From Bradyrhizobium sp. CB2312 (GTDB taxonomy: Bacteria > Pseudomonadota > Alphaproteobacteria > Rhizobiales > Xanthobacteraceae), in contig NZ_CP121668.1 of NCBI RefSeq assembly GCF_029714425.1, positions 8,887,501-8,951,500 of the forward strand: a stretch of DNA of 64,000 bases, read 5' to 3'. The stretch's first letter is position 1. Each line of letters starts with the position of its first letter. Positions 56,604 to 63,181 of the stretch are shown in pieces. Under the pieces are notes generated by a model. The model ran no database searches and was not told the DNA's origin. It saw only the letters and a list, made by a program, of their open reading frames with translations. The translations under genes were made by a program, and so were the position numbers.

Positions 56604-56963
56604 CGGCTGCGGAAGGAAACGGCCGTCCTGCCGGGCAGCGCCGAAATAGACGTCGATCCGGCGGACCTTGCCTCCGGCCAAGGTGAAGAACTCGGTGTTG
56701 CGAAAGCTCCTGCCATCTCTGGCCAGGCAGTGATAGGTGACGAAGGCCTCGTCGCCGCGGACGAAGATGCGCTCGATCTCATGGCGCGCGATCCAGCCGG
56801 TATCCTTCCAGCAGCGTGCGAAATAGGACGCCTTGTCGAGATCGTCGTCGAACGGGCTGGTGAAACGGAAATCGTCGGCGAGCGCATCGCTGACCCGTTG
56901 CCGGTCATTGGCGAGATAGGCGTCAAACAGGTTCCGAATCACGCGTTCATTGTCATCGGGCAT
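56598..56963 (-). CDS. SnoaL/NTF2-like small protein
   Basis: A 121-residue protein of the NTF2/SnoaL cone fold. It starts with an N-terminal helix (ERVIRNLFDAYLANDRQRV) and continues with DDFRFTSPFDDDLDKASYF, DEAFVTYHCLARDG and FFTLAGGKVRRIDVYFG. Such proteins bind small hydrophobic ligands or are simple isomerases. GGAG is upstream. A TGTCGG-17 bp-CGTCTT element lies 35-63 bp upstream. The stop codon falls within a repeat element. Confidence 0.85.
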   Translation of the reverse strand: MPDDNERVIRNLFDAYLANDRQRVSDALADDFRFTSPFDDDLDKASYFARCWKDTGWIARHEIERIFVRGDEAFVTYHCLARDGRSFRNTEFFTLAGGKVRRIDVYFGAARQDGRFLPQPR

Positions 56964-56997
56964 CGATCGTCTCCGCGGTGGATGTCTTTGCTGATGG

Positions 56998-57026
56998 AAG
57001 ACGATTCACCCCCGCTCACACCGACA
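56998..57026 (-). promoter_or_regulatory. Proposed ECF42-type promoter before the SnoaL-like gene
   Basis: TGTCGG (57026-57021), 17-bp spacer, CGTCTT (57003-56998). The -10 end is 34 bp from the start codon. Confidence 0.75.
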
Positions 57027-57204
57027 TCGCCCATCGCTGTCGCAAGAAATGATGCGTATGCGCGCCCGTAGGATGACGGCCCGACCTATGGACTTCGCCG
57101 TGCATATGAATCCGGAAGACATGGTCTTTCTCCTCCAGACCAAAGGGCAGTAAAAGGAGCCCGCACTCACGCGCGTTCCCTTTGTACACAGGACAGATCC
57201 CCCC

Positions 57205-57993
57205 ATGCCCCCTGCCCCGCAAAAAGTCGCCCTCGTCACTGGAGCCGCGCGCGGCATCGGGCTTGCGACGGCGAAGAAGTTCCTGGCCGAGGGCTGGCGC
57301 GTGGCGCTGCTCGACATCGAGGGCGAGTTGCAGGCGCGCGCGGCCGCAGCACTGGAAAAGCTCGATGACACGCTGGCGATCAGCTGCGACGTATCCGACG
57401 CGGCGGCCGTTGGAGCTGCAATGGCCGCAATCATGAGCCGGTTCGGCCGGCTCGATGCGCTCGTCAATAATGCCGGCGTCGCCGTGTTCGCGCCGGTGCT
57501 GGAGACCAGCGACGCGGACTGGAACAGGATCATGGCGGTCAACCTCACCGGCCCGTTCCTGTGCACCAAGGCGGCTGTGCCCTTGATGCGCGAGCTGGGC
57601 GGCGGCGCCATCGTCAACATCACCTCGATCTCGGCGGTGCGCGCCTCGACGCTGCGCTCGGCCTACGGCACCAGCAAGGCCGGCCTTGCGCACCTGACAA
57701 AGCAGCTCGCGGTCGAGCTCGCCTCGCTCAACATTCGCGTCAATGCGGTGGCGCCGGGGCCGGTCGACACCGCGATGGCGAAGCAGGTGCACACCAGGGA
57801 AATCCGCGCCGACTATCACGACGCCATGCCGCTCAACCGCTACGGCCTGGAAGAGGAACTCGCGGAGGCGATCTACTTCTTCTGCTCGGAACGATCGAGC
57901 TACATCACCGGCCAAATTTTGGCCGTTGATGGCGGCTTCGATGCAGCCGGCATCGGCCTGCCGACGCTGCGCGGGCAGCGGCGGAACGGGTAG
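57205..57993 (+). CDS. SDR-family NAD(P)-dependent oxidoreductase
   Basis: A 262-residue classical short-chain dehydrogenase. TGAARGIG cofactor loop, NNAGV motif, catalytic Ser region ITSISAV and YGTSK with intact Tyr and Lys. The C-terminal ITGQILAVDGGFDAAG is typical. The substrate is unknown, probably an alcohol or sugar-like compound. It lies on the plus strand inside the minus-strand sigma-factor cluster and has no matching promoter element. Confidence 0.93.
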   Translation: MPPAPQKVALVTGAARGIGLATAKKFLAEGWRVALLDIEGELQARAAAALEKLDDTLAISCDVSDAAAVGAAMAAIMSRFGRLDALVNNAGVAVFAPVLETSDADWNRIMAVNLTGPFLCTKAAVPLMRELGGGAIVNITSISAVRASTLRSAYGTSKAGLAHLTKQLAVELASLNIRVNAVAPGPVDTAMAKQVHTREIRADYHDAMPLNRYGLEEELAEAIYFFCSERSSYITGQILAVDGGFDAAGIGLPTLRGQRRNG

Positions 57994-58004
57994 GCACGGG
58001 ATTT

Positions 58005-58129
58005 GTAGGTGGGCAAAGGCGCAACGCGCCGTGCCCACCAATTCTCCCAATTTGCGGCGCGATTGGTGGGCACGCTAAGCCCGTCATCGGGCGCGCATCC
58101 GCGCGACCGGTGGCTTTGCCCACCCTACG
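58005..58129. repeat. GTAGGGTGGGCAAAG-family inverted repeat, copy 4
   Basis: From GTAGGTGGGCAAAGGCGC to GGCTTTGCCCACCCTACG, with CGTGCCCACCAA and ATTGGTGGGCACGC inside. It separates two plus-strand genes. Confidence 0.85.
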
Positions 58130-58152
58130 AAAACCGAGTTGGTGGAGAGTTC

Positions 58153-58590
58153 ATGCAACGCATCACCGTCCTCAAAGCCCTGATGCTCGCATCTGCGCTG
58201 CTCGCCGCCGCGCCCGCCGCGGCCGAAATCCGCATCATCCAGTCGCCGGGTGGGCAGGTCGGGCCGTTCCTCGATCTGTTCGAGCAGGTGCGTGAGAGCG
58301 GCGAGCGCGTGGTGATCGATGGTCCGTGCCTGTCAGCCTGCACGCTGGTGCTGAGCATCGTGCCGGGCGAGCGCATCTGTGTGACAAAGCGGGCCGTGCT
58401 CGGCTTCCATGCCGCGCGGTCGGTCGACCGGCGCGGGCGCTTCTATGCCGAGCCGGAAGCATCCGAGGCGGTGCTCTCCGCCTATCCCGGCCCGGTGCGC
58501 GACTGGATCAGCCGCCGCGGCGGCCTTACCTCACGGCTGCTCTTGCTGAAAGGGCGTGATCTCGCCGCGATCTACCCACGCTGCCGATGA
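58153..58590 (+). CDS. Exported ClpP-like (COG3904-type) protein
   Basis: A 145-residue protein with a signal peptide (to about residue 24, ending AAPAAAE). The mature part has SPGGQVGPFLDLFEQV, VIDGPCLSACTLVLS with a Ser between two Cys, and VLGFHAARS, which match the ClpP/crotonase-like fold seen in COG3904 predicted periplasmic proteins. Ser in CLSAC and His in GFHAA could form the active pair. GGAGAG precedes the ATG. Function unknown; peptidase activity is only a possibility. Confidence 0.8.
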   Translation: MQRITVLKALMLASALLAAAPAAAEIRIIQSPGGQVGPFLDLFEQVRESGERVVIDGPCLSACTLVLSIVPGERICVTKRAVLGFHAARSVDRRGRFYAEPEASEAVLSAYPGPVRDWISRRGGLTSRLLLLKGRDLAAIYPRCR

Positions 58591-58648
58591 GGTTTTCGCG
58601 GCCGGCTGCTCCCGCCCGCACAGAGCGCGGCGGGCACCGGCTGTTCCT

Positions 58649-58741
58649 CTAAAAGAGAGTTTGGATCAACGGCGCCAGCTTCAAGCTTGCGCAGATGAGC
58701 ATCCCCCAAAGGGCAAAATTGATCTGTAGCGCCGCTGCCAT
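58649..58741 (-). CDS. Micro-protein, 30 aa, single helix
   Basis: A 30-codon frame with GGGGAG six bases before the ATG, within an otherwise gene-free 326-bp gap. It encodes a mostly hydrophobic peptide that starts MAAALQINFALWGMLICASL and ends with LIQTLF; it would form one membrane helix. The strong binding site makes translation plausible. No family is recognised, and there is no ECF-type element near it. Confidence 0.5.
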   Translation of the reverse strand: MAAALQINFALWGMLICASLKLAPLIQTLF

Positions 58742-58915
58742 CGGTCGCTCCCCTTCCAAGTCCGTTCATCCCGGTTTGTCGGTCTTGTGAACCAGAATTA
58801 GCGATTTTGTCACGGAGATGACAGCTTAATCTTGCGCCAATTGTTGTGCGCTGCGGTCCGCGCCATATGACGCGAACCGCAGTTTTCGTTGACTGCATCA
58901 AGCGTCCACGCGGGC

Positions 58916-59335
58916 CTACATGCCTTCGGCGGGACAGTTCACCATCCAGGGAATGCCGAACTTGTCGACGCACATGCCAAAACCCTTGGCCCAGAAGGTC
59001 TTGCTGAAGGGCATGGTGACGGTGCCACCATCGGCAAGGGCTTTGAACTTGCGCTCGCCCTCCGCGGGATCCATCACCGTGAGCGAGATCGAAAAGCCCT
59101 GCGGCTTGTGAAAATGCTCGGGCGGCGTGTCGGAGCCCATCAGCACGGCGCCGCCGGGCAGCGTCATCCGCGCATGCATGATCGTCTTCTCGCGGCCGGG
59201 CGGGCCGGGAGGCATATCTGATGCCGGCGCTTCCGAGAGGCGCATCATGGCGTCGATGTTGCCGCCGAGAATCTTGGCGTAATAATTGAACGCCGCTTCG
59301 CAGGTGTCCTGATAGAACAGATAGGCGCTGAGCAT
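58916..59335 (-). CDS. VOC-family (PhnB/glyoxalase-like) protein
   Basis: A 139-residue VOC-fold protein of the PhnB-like clade. YLFYQDTCEAAFNYYAKILGG, the MHARMTLPGGAVLMGSD strand and WAKGFGMCVDKFGIPWMVN are present. These proteins often bind metal and small substrates; the clade is common next to ECF42 and DGPF genes. GAGGAG precedes the ATG. It is 34 bp after the SRPBCC gene in the same direction, so it shares that promoter. Confidence 0.9.
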   Translation of the reverse strand: MLSAYLFYQDTCEAAFNYYAKILGGNIDAMMRLSEAPASDMPPGPPGREKTIMHARMTLPGGAVLMGSDTPPEHFHKPQGFSISLTVMDPAEGERKFKALADGGTVTMPFSKTFWAKGFGMCVDKFGIPWMVNCPAEGM

Positions 59336-59369
59336 CGTTTCTCTCCTCTTCTTCGCTTGCTTGAGGGCG

Positions 59370-59906
59370 TTACTTCTCGGTGAGCTTCTTCAGGCTGGCG
59401 AGACCGGCCTCGAAGTCCTTGCCGATCATGTTGTCCATGTTGATGAAGACCTGCATGAGCTTCGACATGAAGGGGGCCGGACCGTACATCGCCCATGTGA
59501 CCAGTGTGGCATCGCCTTGCGGCACAAAGGTGAACTCGGCGGTGTTATGACCTTCGAACGGGCGCTCGAAATCGAGCTTGATACGGAGCTTTGACGGCGT
59601 ATTCGCCTCGAGGATCTCCATGTGGCCGGCGCCGACATTGTTGTTGCCGTCCCAGGCATAGGTCGCACCCTTTCCTGCCGCGGTTCCGCCGTAGGTACGC
59701 TTCATGGCGGGATCGCGGTTCTCGTAAGGTGACCACCCAGTCCAGAAGCGGAAATCGGAAACCAGCGGATAGACCGCAGCGGCCGGCGCCTTCACGGCGA
59801 TCGAGCGCTCGACACGGAACGTGTCGGGTTTTGTCACGGCGAAGACGAGGATGGCCGCAATTCCGACCGCGAGCACTACGGCAGCAATGGCAACAGCTTT
59901 CAGCAT
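59370..59906 (-). CDS. SRPBCC-family membrane-anchored protein
   Basis: A 178-residue protein with an N-terminal helix (about 4-25), then a START/Bet v1-type ligand-binding fold (FRVERSIAVKAPAAAVYPLV, FWTGWSPYE, GHNTAEFTFVP, LVTWAMYG). These are lipid or small-hydrophobic binders. GGGAG precedes the ATG. A TGTCGG-17 bp-CGTCTT element ends 25 bp before the start. First gene of a two-gene unit with the VOC protein. Confidence 0.9.
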   Translation of the reverse strand: MLKAVAIAAVVLAVGIAAILVFAVTKPDTFRVERSIAVKAPAAAVYPLVSDFRFWTGWSPYENRDPAMKRTYGGTAAGKGATYAWDGNNNVGAGHMEILEANTPSKLRIKLDFERPFEGHNTAEFTFVPQGDATLVTWAMYGPAPFMSKLMQVFINMDNMIGKDFEAGLASLKKLTEK

Positions 59907-59931
59907 GAATGGCTCCCTTGGATATGGAATT

Positions 59932-59960
59932 AAGACGAAGGGGAACGGCGGGGGCCGACA
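59932..59960 (-). promoter_or_regulatory. Proposed ECF42-type promoter before SRPBCC-VOC
   Basis: TGTCGG (59960-59955), 17-bp spacer, CGTCTT (59937-59932) on the minus strand, 25 bp from the start codon. Confidence 0.75.
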
Positions 59961-59984
59961 ATTCGAGGTCGAAAATTATTTGCC

Positions 59985-60089
59985 GTCATTCCGGGGCACC
60001 CGAAGGGTGAACCCGGAATCTCGAGATTCCGGGTTCGGTCCTACGGACCGCCCCGGAATGACGGCGTGGTTGGGTGCCCCGGAATGACG
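59985..60089. repeat. GTCATTCCGGGGC inverted repeat, copy 2 (long form)
   Basis: GTCATTCCGGGGC and GCCCCGGAATGAC units with an internal ACCCGGAATCTCGAGATTCC palindrome; three alternating copies of the arm are present. Confidence 0.8.
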
Positions 60090-60098
60090 CCCGCGGCG

Positions 60099-61400
60099 TC
60101 ACTTCACCTTCGCGGCCTGCTTCGTGCCTCCGCCGCCGCTTTTCGGCTGGCTGTCGCGGATCAGGCGGTCGAGATGCATGCGGATGTGGGCGGCTTCCGC
60201 GGAGGTGTTGGCGAGCGCGATGGCGCGGTCGAAGGCGATGCGGGCTTCGTCGTTGCGGCCGAGCTGCATCAGGAAGGCGCCGCGCACGCCATAGAAATGG
60301 AAGTAGTTGGCGAGCTTCGGCGCCAGCGGCTCGATCAGATCGAGCGCGGCTTGCGGCCCGCGCACCTTGGAGACCGCGACCGCGCGGTTGAGCGTCACCA
60401 CCGGCGACGGCTGCACCACCTCAAGCGCACCATAGAGCAGGTCGATCTGGGTCCAGTCGGTCTCTTCCGGCGTTGCCGCGCGCGCATGCAGCGCGGCGAT
60501 CGCGGCCTGTATCTGGTAAGGCCCGCTGCGACGATGTCGCATCGCCTTGTCGATCAGCGCGAGGCCCTCCGCGATCATGGTGCCATTCCACAGCGAGCGG
60601 TCCTGGTCGTCGAGCAGGATCAGCGAACCATCGGCGGCAAAACGCGCGGCGCTGCGGGCATGCTGCAACAGGATCAGCGACGTCAGCCCCATGATCTCCG
60701 GCTCGCTCTGGAACAGCCGCAGCAGCAGCCGCGCCAGCCGGATCGCCTCCTCGCAGAGCGGCTTCCTGATCTCGGCGGTGTCGCCGCTCGCCGAATAGCC
60801 CTCGTTGAAGATCAGGTAGATCATCGCGGCGACGCCGGCGAGCCGCTCCGAGCGCTCGACCGCGCCGGGCGCCTCGAACGGCGTCCCGGCCTCGGCGACC
60901 TTGGCCTTGGCGCGGGTGATGCGCTGCTCCATCGCCGCCTCCGACACAAGGAAGGCACGCGCGATCTGCTTCACCGTGAGGCCGGAGACGATGCGCAAGG
61001 CGAGCGCGATCTGCTGCGTCGCCGGCAGTTGCGGATGGCAGCAGATGAACATCAGCCGCAAGATGTCGTCGCGATAATGCGAGCCGTCGAGCCGCTCGGC
61101 GAGCGCGCCTTCGGCGTCGTCGAGATCGGAGATGGCCTGGTCGTCCTCCGGCAGCGGCTGCTGCTTGCGGGCGCGGCGCACCTCGTCGATCGCGACGTTG
61201 CGGCCGACCATGATCAGCCAGGCCGCGGGATCGCGCGGCGGCCCGTTCTGCGGCCAGGTCTTCAACGCGCGCAGACAGGCGTTCTGAAAAGCCTCCTCGG
61301 CGGTGTCGAGATCGCGGAAATAGCGCAAGAGCGCGCCGACCGCCTGGGGTCGCGCCGAGGTCAGCGCAGTCTCGATCCAGGCGGTGTCGGTATCGCTCAC
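60099..61400 (-). CDS. ECF42-like RNA polymerase sigma factor with C-terminal TPR-like extension
   Basis: A 433-residue sigma factor. Region 2 is seen in YFRDLDTAEEAFQNACLRAL and AWLIMVGRNVAIDEVRRARK, and region 4 in LTVKQIARAFLVSEAAMEQR. After about residue 180 comes a 250-residue helical DUF6596/TPR-like part (for example LDLIEPLAPKLANYFHFYGV), which defines the ECF42 type and replaces an anti-sigma factor. The GTG start overlaps the DGPF gene stop (GTGA) and has GGAGG upstream. The proposed recognition element precedes four units around it, including its own. Confidence 0.9.
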   Translation of the reverse strand: MSDTDTAWIETALTSARPQAVGALLRYFRDLDTAEEAFQNACLRALKTWPQNGPPRDPAAWLIMVGRNVAIDEVRRARKQQPLPEDDQAISDLDDAEGALAERLDGSHYRDDILRLMFICCHPQLPATQQIALALRIVSGLTVKQIARAFLVSEAAMEQRITRAKAKVAEAGTPFEAPGAVERSERLAGVAAMIYLIFNEGYSASGDTAEIRKPLCEEAIRLARLLLRLFQSEPEIMGLTSLILLQHARSAARFAADGSLILLDDQDRSLWNGTMIAEGLALIDKAMRHRRSGPYQIQAAIAALHARAATPEETDWTQIDLLYGALEVVQPSPVVTLNRAVAVSKVRGPQAALDLIEPLAPKLANYFHFYGVRGAFLMQLGRNDEARIAFDRAIALANTSAEAAHIRMHLDRLIRDSQPKSGGGGTKQAAKVK

Positions 61401-61765
61401 GCCGAAATTCCTCCGGGCCGGAACACGCCGACCGGACGCACCTCGTAGGCGCCGCCGGGGTTGGCAGCGCCAAGGTCGCGCGCAACGTCGAGTGCCTCGT
61501 CGAGATTCTTGCAGTCGACGATGTAGAAGCCGAGCAGCTGCTCCTTGGTCTCGGCATAGGGACCGTCGAGCACCAGCGGCGGGTCCTCCTTGCGCAAGGT
61601 CGCAGCCGCCGTGGTCGGCAGCAGCCGCGCCACCGGGCCGAGCCGGCCCTGCTTCGAAAGGCCCTCCTGCACCACGGCGAGCTTCTTCATCACGGCCTCG
61701 TCCTGCTCCCTGCTCCAGGAGCCGACGAAGTCCTCGTCGTGATAGCAAAGGATCGCATAAAGCAT
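61397..61765 (-). CDS. DGPF-family (YCII-related) protein coupled to the sigma factor
   Basis: A 122-residue protein. VLDGPYAETKEQLLGFYIVD (about 60-79) is the DGPF-like motif with Tyr in place of Phe. The N-terminal MLYAILCYHDEDF matches the family. Its TGA overlaps the GTG of the ECF42-like sigma gene, so the two are co-translated. A TGTCGG-17 bp-CGTCTT element begins 30 bp upstream of the start. Its role may be to modulate the sigma factor or detoxify a compound; neither is shown. Confidence 0.9.
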   Translation of the reverse strand: MLYAILCYHDEDFVGSWSREQDEAVMKKLAVVQEGLSKQGRLGPVARLLPTTAAATLRKEDPPLVLDGPYAETKEQLLGFYIVDCKNLDEALDVARDLGAANPGGAYEVRPVGVFRPGGISA

Positions 61766-61795
61766 GGGCAGCACTTTCCCTGAACGCTTGTTTTG

Positions 61796-61824
61796 AAGAC
61801 GATCCACTATGCCCCGCCCCGACA
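61796..61824 (-). promoter_or_regulatory. Proposed ECF42-type promoter before DGPF-sigma operon
   Basis: TGTCGG (61824-61819), 17-bp spacer, CGTCTT (61801-61796). The -10 end is 30 bp from the ATG. It implies positive autoregulation of the sigma factor. Confidence 0.75.
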
Positions 61825-61909
61825 GTGCTGCGGAAAAAATTTGCGAGAAAAATCCGGCAGATCGTGCCAAGGAGGGTTTTTGAACGCGGAACCGACGAGG
61901 CACTTCGAA

Positions 61910-62875
61910 ATGAGCATGGGCACACTGGCCGTCCTGATCAACAGCACGCAGCAGAACTGGCTGCCGGAGCGCTGGAAGGCCCGGTTCGATGCGGTCTGCG
62001 GCGGCCGCCGCGTGGTGCTGCTGCCGGATGCCTCCCTCGATCCGGCCGAGGTGCACTATGCTGCGGTGTGGAAGCCGGTGCCGGGCGACCTCGGCTCCTT
62101 CCCCAATCTGCGGGCGATCTTCAATCTCGGCGCCGGCGTCGACGCGCTGATGGCGGACAAGAGCCTGCCCGACGTGCCGCTGGTGCGCGTCGCAGTGCCT
62201 GACCTGACCAACCGCATGACCGAATATGTCGCGCTGCACGTGCTGATGCACCACCGCCAGGAGCTTTACCTGCGCGAGTCGCAGCGCGCGAAGCGCTGGG
62301 AGCCGCAATATCAGTGGCCGGCGAGCGCGGTGACGGTCGGCGTCATGGGCCTCGGCACGCTCGGCGCTGACGCGGCCGACGTGCTGCGCCGGCTCGGCTT
62401 CCGCGTCGCCGGCTGGAGCCGCAGCCCGCGCACCATCGCGGGCGTCGACTGCTTCCATGGCACGGCCGGCATGGATGCCTTCCTGCGCAAGACCGACATC
62501 CTGGTCTGCCTGCTGCCGCTGACGCCTGATACAAACGGCATTCTCAACCGCGATGTGTTCGCCAAGCTCAACCGCAAGAGCCCGCTCGGCGCGCCCGTGC
62601 TGATCAATGCCGGCCGCGGCGGCCTGCAGAACGAAGCCGACATCCTGGCCTGCCTCGACGACGGCACGCTGGGCGCCGCCTCGCTCGACGTGTTCGTGCA
62701 GGAGCCGCAACCGAAGGACAGCCGGTTCTGGACCCACCCGAAGGTGGTGCTGACGCCGCACAACGCGGCCGACACGGATGCGGATGCGATCTCGGCCTAT
62801 GTCGCCGAGCAGATCGCGCGGTTCGAGGCGGGCGGGGTGCTGGAGAACGTGGTGGATCGGGCGCGGGGGTATTAG
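61910..62875 (+). CDS. ghrA: Glyoxylate/hydroxypyruvate reductase A-type 2-hydroxyacid dehydrogenase
   Basis: A 321-residue D-isomer 2-hydroxyacid dehydrogenase of the GhrA clade. The NAD(P)-binding loop is GVMGLGTLGADAADVL, the substrate loop NLGAGVDALM, the catalytic Arg lies in INAGRGGLQ and the His in TPHNAADTD. It likely reduces glyoxylate or hydroxypyruvate. ATG at 61910 has GAGG nine bases upstream. A TTG ten codons earlier (61880) follows a strong AAGGAGG closely, so the true start may be there. It is divergent from the DGPF-sigma operon. Confidence 0.9.
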   Translation: MSMGTLAVLINSTQQNWLPERWKARFDAVCGGRRVVLLPDASLDPAEVHYAAVWKPVPGDLGSFPNLRAIFNLGAGVDALMADKSLPDVPLVRVAVPDLTNRMTEYVALHVLMHHRQELYLRESQRAKRWEPQYQWPASAVTVGVMGLGTLGADAADVLRRLGFRVAGWSRSPRTIAGVDCFHGTAGMDAFLRKTDILVCLLPLTPDTNGILNRDVFAKLNRKSPLGAPVLINAGRGGLQNEADILACLDDGTLGAASLDVFVQEPQPKDSRFWTHPKVVLTPHNAADTDADAISAYVAEQIARFEAGGVLENVVDRARGY

Positions 62876-63181
62876 GCCCTCGGGATTTCGCGAACGCTGG
62901 CGCCTCATTCTCGGTGTCATCCCGGCGAAGGCGGGGACCCATAACCACAGGGAGCAGTTTTGCGGAAGGTCGTAGTTCGGAACTGCGACCAACGATCATC
63001 GATGGATTCCGCTGTATGGGTCCCCGCCTTCGCGGGGACGACAGCTTTTCTGGGGCCGGTAGCCCCGCGCATAATTGCTGCCACCGCGCCCCACAACCAC
63101 CCCGCGCCCCCGTCCCGTTCACCCTCTCTTAGCGAGAAGTTGATAGGCGTTGTTAACCAACGCTCAAACAACGAGTCGGAC
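62876..63181. repeat. Gene-free stretch with inverted repeat
   Basis: This 306-bp gap has no supported gene. At 62916-63042 two arms (GTCATCCCGGCGAAGGCGGG... and its complement ending CGCGGGGACGAC) enclose an 80-bp centre. The promoter of the next gene is probably in the last 100 bp, which includes TTAACCAACG. Confidence 0.65.

Noticed and set aside
57076..57153. Short plus-strand peptide (ends FLLQTKGQ) before the SDR gene
   Set aside because: About 26 codons, no ribosome binding site, and it runs across the region of the minus-strand promoter; not enough support.
57016..58050. 344-codon minus-strand frame opposite the SDR gene
   Set aside because: No recognisable motif; the plus-strand SDR has an intact active site.
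60066..61448. 460-codon plus-strand open frame opposite the sigma factor gene
   Set aside because: Arg/Gly/His-rich shadow frame with no motif; the sigma factor on the other strand is clear.
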